Shown here one piece after another: positions 8,835 to 18,118 of a stretch of 64,000 nucleotides of DNA. The notes beneath the pieces were generated by a model, which had not been told where the DNA came from, ran no database searches, and saw only the letters and a program-made list of their open reading frames with translations. The first letter of the stretch is position 1. Each line of letters opens with the position of its first letter. A program made the position numbers and the translations under genes. Origin of the DNA: Dyadobacter endophyticus (GTDB taxonomy: Bacteria; Bacteroidota; Bacteroidia; Cytophagales; Spirosomataceae); assembly GCF_014641595.1 (NCBI RefSeq), contig NZ_BMIA01000001.1, positions 2,666,426-2,730,425 on the forward strand. The letters are read 5' to 3'.

Positions 8835-10511
8835 ATGAAAAATCTTCTTACTTCCGAAACCACCTACGCCCTGATCCGGCAGATCGGGCTTGCACTTGGC
8901 CATTCGCTCTGGATTGGCGCTGTTGCTTCACTTCTGGCGGCAGCCGTCGTCGTCTGCACGCGCCGCAGCCGTCCGGAGATCCGCTATAACTTGCTGACCG
9001 CCCTGCTTTTGCTGTTTATCTTGGCCACCGGCGTTGCATTTGTTCAATCGGGTCCCTCGGTGCCGGGCGGCGTACCGGCCCGCGGCTTTTCGGCCGCCGG
9101 CATTGCAAATGAGCCAATGGTTTCCGGTCAAATACCATCCCAAAGGCAAAGTATTGTCATCATTGCGGCGGACTTTTTAACCCGGAACATCTACACGATC
9201 ACGCTGGCCTGGCTTGTCATTGTAGTTGCCAAAATCACCGGCCTCATGCTCGGGCTTTACCGTTTGTACCAGCTTAAAACGCAGCAGATTTACAGCATAG
9301 GCAGCCATTGGGAGCAGCGTGTGGGCGAGTTTGCCAAAGCCATGGGCATAACGCAGCCCGTGAAGCTATTTCAGTCCGGCCTGGTGAAAGTCCCGACCGT
9401 GCTGGGCCATTTCAAACCGGTGATACTCGTCCCGCTGGGCGTGATCGCCTCCATTCCGGCAGATCAGATCGAAATGGTATTGCTGCACGAACTCGCCCAC
9501 ATCCGTCGTCTGGACTTTTTCGTCAATTTCCTGCAACGGCTTACCGAGTTGCTGTTTTTCTTCAACCCGGGCATTCTCTGGATTTCCGGGCTCATTCGCG
9601 AAGAGCGGGAAAATTGCTGCGATGACATGGCCCTGCGGCATTCGGGGAACCAGACGACCTATATTCGTGCCCTGCTTGCGTTTCGCGAATACCAGCTGGG
9701 CGAAAACGTATATGAACTAGCGTTCTCCGGGAAAAGTGGCATTGTACAACGCGCCAAACGCATCGCCTCACGCACGAACTCGACATTGGGAGCGGCCGAA
9801 AAAACGATACTGCTCATGGCCATGTTCGCATTCTTCACATTTTCAGTCCTTTTTGCTCACTCCGGTGGCCGGCAATCCGGTGGCCGACAGTCCGGTGGCC
9901 GGCAATCCGGAAATACGCAAATAGTACCGCAAAAGGGCAATGTAAAGCAAGCAGGACGTTCAGGGAAAACTAAAGTCAATGCCAGCTCTCCACAAAATGA
10001 GGCTGACGCACAACCAAAGAATGCTCAAAATCAAATCATTAACAGTCTGAACACAGCAAATAAACAAGGACTCCAAAATCCCGTACAGCATGCACAGCGC
10101 CGGAGTGTGACATCAGCGGATACGCTCCAACCACTGCAAAAACCGATCGCCCCGCTCTATCAGCCTGTGGCTCCCCTCTATGCCGATTCTTCCGGCGGCG
10201 TACGGCTGGCCCCTGTGCAATGGCAGCCTTATCAGCAGAAATATAAAATGCAGCCGCTGCAAACCTATAAGCACGAATATCAGCCCAATCCGATTCGCAT
10301 CAAGCGCCAGGCGATCAACGAGAAAATCATGGACGCGATCGAACAGCAGGGAGTCGCCATTTCCAGGAACGAGATCGATTTCAGGATTACCAATAAAGAA
10401 CTGATCGTCAATGGTATCAGGCAGCCGGAAGCAGTTCACAAAAACGTGCTCGATGCGGTACTTACCAACCCGGACGACGTCATCGACTTCACCTACGGAA
10501 GCCACCAATAG
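8835..10511 (+). CDS. BlaR1-like M56 family membrane metallopeptidase
   Basis: A 558-residue protein with four N-terminal TM segments (about 19-41, 50-70, 118-142 and one near 325-343). A cytoplasmic zinc-protease domain carries H218-E-L-A-H222, with a downstream E-R-E-N-C-C-D-D motif typical of M56. After the last TM helix come three in-frame copies of a 15-bp repeat (9861-9905) giving GGRQS units, then a Q/P-rich low-complexity linker and a C-terminal domain of about 85 residues. A penicillin-binding sensor domain like that of staphylococcal BlaR1 is absent, so the signal sensed is unknown and beta-lactam response is not implied. It is expected to inactivate the BlaI-type repressor encoded just upstream. 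Confidence 0.9.
   Translation: MKNLLTSETTYALIRQIGLALGHSLWIGAVASLLAAAVVVCTRRSRPEIRYNLLTALLLLFILATGVAFVQSGPSVPGGVPARGFSAAGIANEPMVSGQIPSQRQSIVIIAADFLTRNIYTITLAWLVIVVAKITGLMLGLYRLYQLKTQQIYSIGSHWEQRVGEFAKAMGITQPVKLFQSGLVKVPTVLGHFKPVILVPLGVIASIPADQIEMVLLHELAHIRRLDFFVNFLQRLTELLFFFNPGILWISGLIREERENCCDDMALRHSGNQTTYIRALLAFREYQLGENVYELAFSGKSGIVQRAKRIASRTNSTLGAAEKTILLMAMFAFFTFSVLFAHSGGRQSGGRQSGGRQSGNTQIVPQKGNVKQAGRSGKTKVNASSPQNEADAQPKNAQNQIINSLNTANKQGLQNPVQHAQRRSVTSADTLQPLQKPIAPLYQPVAPLYADSSGGVRLAPVQWQPYQQKYKMQPLQTYKHEYQPNPIRIKRQAINEKIMDAIEQQGVAISRNEIDFRITNKELIVNGIRQPEAVHKNVLDAVLTNPDDVIDFTYGSHQ
9861..9905 (+). repeat. Three tandem 15-bp repeats inside the blaR1-like gene
   Basis: Units TCCGGTGGCCGGCAA, TCCGGTGGCCGACAG and TCCGGTGGCCGGCAA follow each other without gap, and a fourth unit begins with TCCGG. 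Each unit adds SGGRQ to the linker just outside the last TM helix. The unit is a multiple of three, so copy-number change would keep the frame. Confidence 0.9.
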
Positions 10512-10608
10512 TTTAAAACAGTGCATTCATAACCAATAACTTACTTCCGGTAAGGCAGGCAAACTACGGCTCTGCCGGTCACAAAAACACTAACCTTAAC
10601 ATTACATC

Positions 10609-13056
10609 ATGAAAACCAATGGCCGGGTGGGAACCACCCTTTGGATTGCCGTTGCCATGCTGGCGGCATTAGGGAATGCTTATGCCCAAATAAAAGGGAA
10701 AGTGGTAACGCAAGACAACAAGCCGCTGGAAGGTGCGGCCGTTACAATGCTTCAAGCCGCCGATTCGAGTCTGGTCCAAACAGTGCTTACCGCCCGGGAC
10801 GGGACTTTTTCCGTTTCCGGCCTGCAAAAGGGCACCTATTTCACGTCTGTCGCGATGCTGGGTTTTAAAAATTTCACCGGCGGCAAGTTTGACCTCGCCG
10901 ACGGAAAGCCGGATATCGATTTGGGGACCATTACGTTGAGCGTCGCCGACATCCGGCTCCACGAGGTGAAAGTGACCGGGCAGAAGAACTTCGTGGAATA
11001 CCAGATCGACCGCACGGTACTCAACGTCGATGCGCTGATTTCGAATGCAGGTGCCAATGTGCTGGAAGTACTGGAAAAAGCTCCCGGCGTAATGGTCGAT
11101 CAGAGCGGCAGCATCAGCCTTAAGGGCCAGCCGGGCGTACTGGTGTTGATCGATAACCGCCCCACGTACCTCTCTCCGGCCGCATTGGCAGCCTACCTGC
11201 GGTCATTGCCTGCCAACTCAGTTGAGAAAATCGAGCTGATCACAAATCCTCCCGCTCGCTATGACGCAGCCGGGAGCGCGGGGATCATTCATATTAAAAT
11301 GCGTAAAAACAAGGTCCATGGCCTGAATGGCAGCATTACGCTCAGTCCGGCAAGATCTAGGTACTGGCGGCATAATGAAAACATCAACCTCAATTACCGG
11401 AGCAACCGCATTAATTTCTTTACCAATGCCAGCTTCAACAGCACCGATCAGTGGCGCCGGCTCGATATCCGGCGAAGGTATTATGGCGAAAATGATGTAT
11501 TACGGTCATCGTTCGACCAAACCACGCTTTTTTACCCCAAAAGCAGGACCTCCAACCTGAAAGCCGGTATCGATTTTTATGCCAATGAAAAGACTACCTG
11601 GGGCCTCGTGTACACAGGCGCATTCACACGCTCGCGCGAGCGGCGGCCTGTAAGTAGCTCGGTCAGGAACGCTACCGGCGATATCGATTCGCTCATACGC
11701 GCCGACAACAGCGACAAAAACCGCTTCCGGCAGCATGGTATCAACCTTAATTTCAGCCATCAATACGACAGCACCGGAAAGTTACTGACCTTCGACCTCG
11801 ATTATATCAGCTACCGCATCCGCGCCAGGCAGACATTCGTCAACGATTTCTTCGACGGCGATCAGAACTTCAAAAAGCAGGAAAAAATTACCACCGACCT
11901 GCCTTCGTCGATTGCTATTTACTCAGCCAAAACCGATTACGAACATCCGCTGCGAAAGGGAAAACTCGGAAGCGGATTTAAAACAAGCCTTGTCCTAACC
12001 GACAATGCGGCCAATTACTTTCTGCATCAGGGCGAAAGCGTATCGACGGATTATGACAAAACCAACCGCTTTCGTTATTCCGAAAATATCAATGCGGCCT
12101 ATCTGAATTTCAGCCGCGAGTTCAAAAGGCTCTCGTTGCAAACCGGCCTCCGGGCAGAAAACACGAATAGTTATGGTCACCAGCTAGGCAATGCAGTCAA
12201 GCCCGACTCGTCGTTTTCCCTGCATTATACCAGTCTCTTCCCTACCCTTTTCCTGAGTTACAAACTCGACACCAACCAGACGCACCTGAATTTCTCCTAT
12301 GGCCGCAGGATTGGCCGTCCCTATTATCAGGACTTGAACCCATTCGTTTTTTTGCTGGACAAATTTTCCTACTTCGCCGGTAATCCCTACCTGAAACCTG
12401 AGCTGGGCAACAGGTTCCAGGTTTCACTCAACTATAAGCGCCGGTTCAACCTGTCGTTACTTTACAATTACACCCGGAATATGCACGGCGAAGTAATCGA
12501 GCAGGCCGGGAACATTTTCATCAGCAGAACGGGCAACATCAGCAGGTTGATCTGGGGTGGTATCACATTGTCGGCGCAGCTTAAAGCAGGCAGTTGGTGG
12601 ACCTGCAGCTTTTACGCCGAACTGATCCGCAACAACTTCCGGGGCATGCCCGGCGATCCTGGCCGCACGACCGGCTCAACCTATGGCTACATTAGTCCGA
12701 ACAATCAGTTTCTATTCAAAAACGGGTGGAGCGCCGAACTGAGCGGGTTCTATATCACCAGAAGCCAGAGCGCGCAGTTCGATAAGAACGACCTGTTTCT
12801 TGTCAATACGGCCGTTCAGAAAAAAGTTATGAAGGATAAGGGCATAGTCAAGCTGTCGCTTCGGGACATTTTCAGCTCGCTCGAACCGAATGGCCGCATT
12901 CTCAACATTCCCAATGCCCAGGCGACGTATTATAATGATGCCGACACACGGGTGCTCGTGGCATCGTTCACCTACAATTTTGCCAAAGGCGTTTCCGGGA
13001 AGCAAAAACGCAATGTAGGTGGCTCGGGAAGCGAAGAGCAGCGGGTAAAGAACTAG
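10609..13056 (+). CDS. Outer-membrane beta-barrel protein, TonB-dependent-receptor-like (CarboxypepD_reg + plug + barrel)
   Basis: An 815-residue exported protein with a signal peptide ending near AYAQ (residue 26). A carboxypeptidase-regulatory-like Ig domain follows (about 27-110; IKGKVVTQDNKPLEGAAV). A short plug-like region contains EVLEKAPGVMVDQSGSISLKGQPGVLVLID and the LRSLPANSVEKIELITNPPARYDAAGSAG segment, then a long barrel domain of the OMP_b-brl_3 type. This subtype often lies next to BlaI/BlaR1 pairs in Bacteroidota. It starts 97 bp after the BlaR1-like gene and is probably the third gene of that operon. The transported ligand is unknown; some members may have no transport role. 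Confidence 0.88.
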   Translation: MKTNGRVGTTLWIAVAMLAALGNAYAQIKGKVVTQDNKPLEGAAVTMLQAADSSLVQTVLTARDGTFSVSGLQKGTYFTSVAMLGFKNFTGGKFDLADGKPDIDLGTITLSVADIRLHEVKVTGQKNFVEYQIDRTVLNVDALISNAGANVLEVLEKAPGVMVDQSGSISLKGQPGVLVLIDNRPTYLSPAALAAYLRSLPANSVEKIELITNPPARYDAAGSAGIIHIKMRKNKVHGLNGSITLSPARSRYWRHNENINLNYRSNRINFFTNASFNSTDQWRRLDIRRRYYGENDVLRSSFDQTTLFYPKSRTSNLKAGIDFYANEKTTWGLVYTGAFTRSRERRPVSSSVRNATGDIDSLIRADNSDKNRFRQHGINLNFSHQYDSTGKLLTFDLDYISYRIRARQTFVNDFFDGDQNFKKQEKITTDLPSSIAIYSAKTDYEHPLRKGKLGSGFKTSLVLTDNAANYFLHQGESVSTDYDKTNRFRYSENINAAYLNFSREFKRLSLQTGLRAENTNSYGHQLGNAVKPDSSFSLHYTSLFPTLFLSYKLDTNQTHLNFSYGRRIGRPYYQDLNPFVFLLDKFSYFAGNPYLKPELGNRFQVSLNYKRRFNLSLLYNYTRNMHGEVIEQAGNIFISRTGNISRLIWGGITLSAQLKAGSWWTCSFYAELIRNNFRGMPGDPGRTTGSTYGYISPNNQFLFKNGWSAELSGFYITRSQSAQFDKNDLFLVNTAVQKKVMKDKGIVKLSLRDIFSSLEPNGRILNIPNAQATYYNDADTRVLVASFTYNFAKGVSGKQKRNVGGSGSEEQRVKN

Positions 13057-13183
13057 AAAGGCGAAGTTGTCACTTAGAGTAATTTGCTAAATATTAGCGC
13101 TTTACACTAAAATGACCCTTTAAATGTTCTGATTGCCTTTGCTACTTAGCTAAATCCGAAACGAACACGAAGCTCGTTCAAAT

Positions 13184-16180
13184 CTACTTTCGGTTGAGCG
13201 TTGGGCTATTGTTCTTTATCGACCACTCAATACCCTGTCGCAGCAATTTCCTGTAATTAGGGTTTCCAAATGCCTCGGGCCCGTGACCGAGTTGTATGAA
13301 AAGTACCTCGCTCCGGCCAAAGGGATTGGTCCAGGCAATGTATTTCGAACTTCCCGGATGCGTTGTGCTCAGGAGAGGCCGGATCGTTGGCTGGGTCCCA
13401 AAGTTCCCGTATACTTCGTCAAAAATCTCAAAATCCGGGAGTCCTGTGGTCACAGGATGCGCCCGGTTTTCAATTTTAACCGGGATCACAACATCATGTT
13501 GGTAACTGGATTTCAACGTATCGCCATCGACTAACGTAGCCTTTGCGTAATACTTGCCGCCGATAATTTGCTGGAACGTATCCCAATTTTGATAGGAAAC
13601 CAACGCATGATGCAGGAAGATCATCGCCTTGCCCTTTTGCAGCAGCTGCAAATAGGCCTGTTTTTGCGACGCCGTAATCGAGTCGTTCATGTCATAAAAA
13701 ACCAGGGCGTCGTATTTGTTAACCGCAGGCGAAGCGATGAGTTCGTTGGCTTTCGGCTGCTCTATTTTGTCATAACTAAAATTACCCAGTGAATCCATCA
13801 TGTTGTAAAACGGCACCTTCTCGAATCCGTGGCCGCCTGTGACGATAAGCAAACGTGGCTTAGGCGCAAAAATCTTAACCAGCTCCACCCGTTCCCCACG
13901 CCTGGTAGGAAAAGAAAATGTGCTGCCGGTCAGTTGTTCCGCTTTTTGTCCGTTCCGCAACAATTGTACTTTGTGTCCCGGCCACGGGTTTTCGATGGCA
14001 CAAGGCCTTCCAGCTTCGCTCAGGAGCCTTACATATGCGATCTCTCCTTGCTCCAAACGACTACTTACCAAAAAAGCGCCATACGCCCGGAGCTGATCGA
14101 AACTGGCATTTTTGGTTTTGTTCCAATTCGGGAATATCCTGACTATCCCTTCGTAACTCTGCATCATCATTTCATTGATCGTCAGGGGAACTGCCGACAG
14201 CGTCTCTATCCCCCCGCCTTCCGCGGTAATCCAAAGGTTGGGTAACGACTGGCGCTTGATCCGGTCGGTGAGCTGCCGCATGATTTCATCAGCATCATAT
14301 CCAACCCTGACCGCGGCCGGGAAGCAGGTTTCGATTCCATTACCGAGCGTATTTCCCCAATCTCCCGGGGCTTTCATTTTGTCTTTCCATCGGCTGATAT
14401 CACCCAGCAGGATTTGGTTGAATGCGGAGTCGGTCTTGGGCCCGCACACGCCGGCCGGCAGGAGCAGCCCGTGTATGGATACCCGTGCAAGGCCTTCAAC
14501 CCGGCTGTGAACCGGAGAAGGGCTGGATTCTACACCTTTCAGACTTGGCTTGCCGTCGACCTCCCCGACTGTGAATTGGCTCATGTGCGTCACAATATGT
14601 TCCCACTTTTGAACCCTGCCCGTGTCGGCTTTCAGGAACCTGCTTACGTCGATAATGCCTTTGAAAAGCATTTTTACCAATCCAACAGACAATGTGGAAT
14701 TGAAATCACCCAGGAGCTGGCGCCATTGCCCCTTGTTTTTCAGGTTTGGCATTACCTCATTATAATGGTCCATGTGAATGACGTAGCGCCCGTCTTCGAA
14801 TTTCAGATAATCTTCCCAGAAATTCGCGCATTCCAGCATATAAGGGTACACTTTTCGTGCGTAGGCAACATCATACGTACTGTAAAAGCGCATGAGCATA
14901 TTGCCGACGCTGAACACGGCGTTGATTTTTTGTCCCAGAAACTTGTATCCGCCGTCGATGGTATTCTCCCTGGAAGCATACCGCTTCTCCATTTCATCGG
15001 GCGTCAATGGCCAACGTGTCGTAACAAGTCCCATTGGCCCGATTCCGACAGGATAATAAATGCCGCGGATGCCCAAGAGCTCCTTCGCATGGCGCTTTCC
15101 GTTTTCCATGTAATCGAGCAGGGGCTTGTCGAAATTACCGGTCTCGTCGATACGGTTCGACGAATAGGCAGCCCAATAGGGCGCCTGGTAGTTGTAATTC
15201 AGATGGTAGTCTCCACCCCATGCGGCGGAATCTTTTGTAATAAATGGCCCCCAGATGCCGGGCGCAAACTTATCCCCACGCGACGTCGCCCCGAAAAGGT
15301 ACTGCGACGCATAGTAGTATTTTTCAAGAAACGGGTCCCCTATTTGTACTGCCGACTGCTTCCAGAACTTTTCCCACCAGGCGTAATGCTCCTTTTGCAG
15401 CTGATTAATAGTAGCCTGCGTCGTCCCCTTTGCAACCGCAATCGCCTTTTGTTTCCAATCTCTTGAATCGAAGTTGGTATACATGGTCACCACCAAAGTC
15501 ACCTTGCTATTGGGTTTCAAGGTAATGCTACCGTCGTTTCCCGGCTTCGCTCCCAGCACTTTAACGGCCATCGCTACATGCGACGGCCATTCCAGCAGCG
15601 GCGTATTTTCAAACGAACGTGTAACCCAATGCGTGCCTCCGTCCACTCCCTTTGCATTGACCGAGGTATTTCCTTCGGCCGCCTTTAAGGTAAAATCCAT
15701 TGAGCAAGCCTGGTTTGACCCGAGCTCGACAACTACCGTATTGGCGGTTGCCGACACCCAGGTTTTAATCCGAACCGTAAGACTATTTTTGGTAAACCGT
15801 CCGGTAATTTCACCTTTGTCCTGTATTTGCTCCGCATAATAGTCGGCGCCCGAAAGTGCGGGAATATGCATCTCCAACCACCCGGGCAGCGCAATACCAC
15901 CGCCTGGATAAACAGGGTATGCACGCCAGAAATCATTTTTCCCGAGATAAAACAGCAGCTTATCAGGCTTCCCGCCGAGCGTCAGACCGATATCCCCGTT
16001 TCCCGCCAACGGCCCATCCGGCGTTTTGGCTGTGGGCACTTTGGCGGGCGGGCTTGTGAAGACGGCTTTATAGCGTCCGGCATATATTTCCTGCGCATTC
16101 CCGTCTTTAAAAAAACAGAGCAGGATTACGACTGAAAAGCAAATTCCCTGAATGGTTGTTGTCCGAAAAATCTCGTTCAT
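13184..16180 (-). CDS. GH95-like glycosidase fused to a ThuA-like domain
   Basis: A 998-residue exported protein with a signal peptide of about 30 residues. Residues 35-260 form a beta-sandwich opening with the GNGDIGLTLGG motif seen in GH95/GH65-like proteins. Residues 270-770 form an (alpha/alpha)6 barrel with GGDYHLNYNYQAPYW. N328 and N330 match the paired Asn that assist the base in GH95 alpha-fucosidases. Residues 774-993 are a ThuA/class-I-glutamine-amidotransferase-like domain (RLLIVTGGHGFEKVPFY, then FLHHAL and QLGHGPEAF). That domain normally stands alone or next to sugar oxidoreductases. It is last in the sigma-FecR-SusCD-GH97 operon. The substrate is probably an alpha-linked hexose or fucose, but the true GH family needs a profile search. 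Confidence 0.78.
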   Translation of the reverse strand: MNEIFRTTTIQGICFSVVILLCFFKDGNAQEIYAGRYKAVFTSPPAKVPTAKTPDGPLAGNGDIGLTLGGKPDKLLFYLGKNDFWRAYPVYPGGGIALPGWLEMHIPALSGADYYAEQIQDKGEITGRFTKNSLTVRIKTWVSATANTVVVELGSNQACSMDFTLKAAEGNTSVNAKGVDGGTHWVTRSFENTPLLEWPSHVAMAVKVLGAKPGNDGSITLKPNSKVTLVVTMYTNFDSRDWKQKAIAVAKGTTQATINQLQKEHYAWWEKFWKQSAVQIGDPFLEKYYYASQYLFGATSRGDKFAPGIWGPFITKDSAAWGGDYHLNYNYQAPYWAAYSSNRIDETGNFDKPLLDYMENGKRHAKELLGIRGIYYPVGIGPMGLVTTRWPLTPDEMEKRYASRENTIDGGYKFLGQKINAVFSVGNMLMRFYSTYDVAYARKVYPYMLECANFWEDYLKFEDGRYVIHMDHYNEVMPNLKNKGQWRQLLGDFNSTLSVGLVKMLFKGIIDVSRFLKADTGRVQKWEHIVTHMSQFTVGEVDGKPSLKGVESSPSPVHSRVEGLARVSIHGLLLPAGVCGPKTDSAFNQILLGDISRWKDKMKAPGDWGNTLGNGIETCFPAAVRVGYDADEIMRQLTDRIKRQSLPNLWITAEGGGIETLSAVPLTINEMMMQSYEGIVRIFPNWNKTKNASFDQLRAYGAFLVSSRLEQGEIAYVRLLSEAGRPCAIENPWPGHKVQLLRNGQKAEQLTGSTFSFPTRRGERVELVKIFAPKPRLLIVTGGHGFEKVPFYNMMDSLGNFSYDKIEQPKANELIASPAVNKYDALVFYDMNDSITASQKQAYLQLLQKGKAMIFLHHALVSYQNWDTFQQIIGGKYYAKATLVDGDTLKSSYQHDVVIPVKIENRAHPVTTGLPDFEIFDEVYGNFGTQPTIRPLLSTTHPGSSKYIAWTNPFGRSEVLFIQLGHGPEAFGNPNYRKLLRQGIEWSIKNNSPTLNRK

Positions 16181-16225
16181 GATTTCGTTATTAATAAGAA
16201 TGCCCGGCGAAATACCGGCGCACTA

Positions 16226-18106
16226 TCAGCGGTCGAATCTTGCGATGAAACCTCCGCCTTCGGCGAGGTCCAGCTGTATGGTACCATTTTTGTCGTAGCT
16301 TCCTTTTCCAAGGCCGACACCCGCGGGGTTGCCGTCCGCATCCCTCACTTCCGAAGCATTGAACTTGCCTTCCCCCAGGAACGCCAGGGAAATATCAATG
16401 CGCTTTGGCATAGCCCCATTCATTACTGCCAGAAACCAGCTCGTTCCGCTTCGACGCGCATACACGGCCGCCTCCCCAATCGCGGAGCCGGGTAGTATGA
16501 TCGTCTCGTCCCACACGGACGGAATGCTCTTGATCATCCCGACGGCCGGGTTGGCAAGCAAATGCTCCGGACTGGCCGAGTAGGTAAGTAATGGGGCCGA
16601 GAAAATGGCGGCACTGGCGATCTGGTGCGCCCAGGTCGTGTTTTTCCGTCGCTCGCCAAAATGGACGGGCGTGTATTCCGCTTGCCCCGTTACAAAGCGG
16701 GTAAACGGTAATGTAACGTTGTGCCCGGCCCTGTCCTTCAACTTACTAGCCTCCATCCCCTTCACTGCCTCGCGGGTGAGCTCGTTGGGCCAGGTACGCT
16801 CCTGGCCGGTGGGTTTATTGGCTCCGTGAAAGTCGACCATGATTTTCAGTTCCGCCGTTTCGCGCAGAATTGACTGGTATAAATCAATTTCCTCCTTCGC
16901 CTCATGGTCGAAAAAATCGATCTTTAAGCCACTGATACCCAAATCGCGACAATGCTTAAAAAAAGCCTGACGGGTTGTTGCATCCCTGAGGTTTTTGGAA
17001 TGCTCCCATAACCAGATGTGAACGCGCTTTTCGCGTGAATAGTCTACCAGGGATTTCAACTCGCTATCAGGCCATTTTTTCCAAAAGCCTTCGAGGATAT
17101 TGTGCTTAAAACCGAGCTCAGATGCCTGCCGCGAGTATTCCTTCATAGTTTCCAGTGTGCCTTCGCCGCCGCCGTCAAGATATTTCCACACGGCGGCACC
17201 TGGCTGGATCCAGTCTGTTTTGATGCCCTGGGGAAATAGCTTCGGATCTGGTGGCGGGCAGAGGTTATGCACAATGTCGCTATTGACCAACGCATTCAGT
17301 CCGTTGGCGACGATCACTGTCCTCCATGGGGTGCTGACTGTCCCGGTGATGGCGGCAGGTTGAGAAAGCCTGAGCACATCCTCCGCGCTGTATCGCAACT
17401 TAAACGGGTAAGAAGTGGGCTGGCTTTGAGGCAGTCTTAATACCATGCCCCGGTTACCGTCTGTTTGAAGGGCCATCCCCCCGTAATTTTTGAGATCTGC
17501 CTCCGTCACCGACAGGTAGACCTGGCTCCCGGGCATTCGGAATGTCACGGAAGGAGCTGCCCATTGTCCGGCTTTCACGGTATCCATGTTTTTCCGGGCA
17601 TATTCCCCTTCATAATGCATGTACAAGTCGTGGTACCAGCCGGTGGTCCCCGCGGGAAGCCTGAAAACAGTGGATTCGTCGGCAATGCGTTTTGCATCCG
17701 GCTTCCCGGGAACGATCAGCCGGAATGCTGCGCCATCGTTAAACACCCGTACATCAAGCGTATAATGCAATGCACCACGGCTAATGCCGATTTTTGAGCC
17801 GCTGTAATGGTTCCTGACCATCGAGTGAGCTCCGTACCATGGATATGTTTCGTCCAGCTGATAGCTATCTGCGTTGCCGATCCTCACCTTGTCGGTAATG
17901 GCTTTCGCATCCAGCGACATCCGGATTGGCGAAGCTTCGATTACGTCCCTGTTTTCGTAGGAAATTCGATAGAACAGGGAATCGCTCTTCGTAAATACAT
18001 GGAACGCAACTTTTTGATCAGGACTTTTCACCGTCAGGTCGCCTGCGGCCAATAGCCGGGTGGATGCCAAAAGTATCAGCACCGTTATTCTTTGTATACC
18101 CATCAT
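16226..18106 (-). CDS. GH97 family alpha-glycosidase, predicted retaining (alpha-galactosidase-like)
   Basis: A 626-residue exported enzyme with a signal peptide of about 21 residues. An N-terminal beta-super-sandwich covers about 22-280 (LTVKSPDQKVAFHVF). A TIM barrel spans about 290-540 (WKYLDGGGEGTLETMKEYS, HIWLWEHSK, GLKIDFFDHEAKE), and a C-terminal beta-domain follows. GH97 contains inverting alpha-glucosidases (SusB) and retaining alpha-galactosidases. The retaining type uses an Asp nucleophile and a Glu acid/base. Here D397 in KIDF and E452 in VKGME sit 55 residues apart, the spacing recalled for the retaining Bacteroides thetaiotaomicron enzyme (D415/E470). An alpha-galactosidase activity is therefore favoured but not proven. 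Start codons at 18106 or 18103 are both possible. It lies 12 bp behind susD. Confidence 0.9.
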   Translation of the reverse strand: MMGIQRITVLILLASTRLLAAGDLTVKSPDQKVAFHVFTKSDSLFYRISYENRDVIEASPIRMSLDAKAITDKVRIGNADSYQLDETYPWYGAHSMVRNHYSGSKIGISRGALHYTLDVRVFNDGAAFRLIVPGKPDAKRIADESTVFRLPAGTTGWYHDLYMHYEGEYARKNMDTVKAGQWAAPSVTFRMPGSQVYLSVTEADLKNYGGMALQTDGNRGMVLRLPQSQPTSYPFKLRYSAEDVLRLSQPAAITGTVSTPWRTVIVANGLNALVNSDIVHNLCPPPDPKLFPQGIKTDWIQPGAAVWKYLDGGGEGTLETMKEYSRQASELGFKHNILEGFWKKWPDSELKSLVDYSREKRVHIWLWEHSKNLRDATTRQAFFKHCRDLGISGLKIDFFDHEAKEEIDLYQSILRETAELKIMVDFHGANKPTGQERTWPNELTREAVKGMEASKLKDRAGHNVTLPFTRFVTGQAEYTPVHFGERRKNTTWAHQIASAAIFSAPLLTYSASPEHLLANPAVGMIKSIPSVWDETIILPGSAIGEAAVYARRSGTSWFLAVMNGAMPKRIDISLAFLGEGKFNASEVRDADGNPAGVGLGKGSYDKNGTIQLDLAEGGGFIARFDR

Positions 18107-18118
18107 GATTCTCAGTCC

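Noticed and set aside
8436..10511. Beta-lactam resistance sensor pair
   Set aside because: BlaI/BlaR1 likeness is real, but there is no penicillin-binding domain and no beta-lactamase gene, so a resistance role is not supported.
14414..15466. 350-codon plus-strand frame antisense to the GH95-like gene
   Set aside because: The minus-strand product has clear motifs; this frame is a by-product of high-GC codon use on the other strand.
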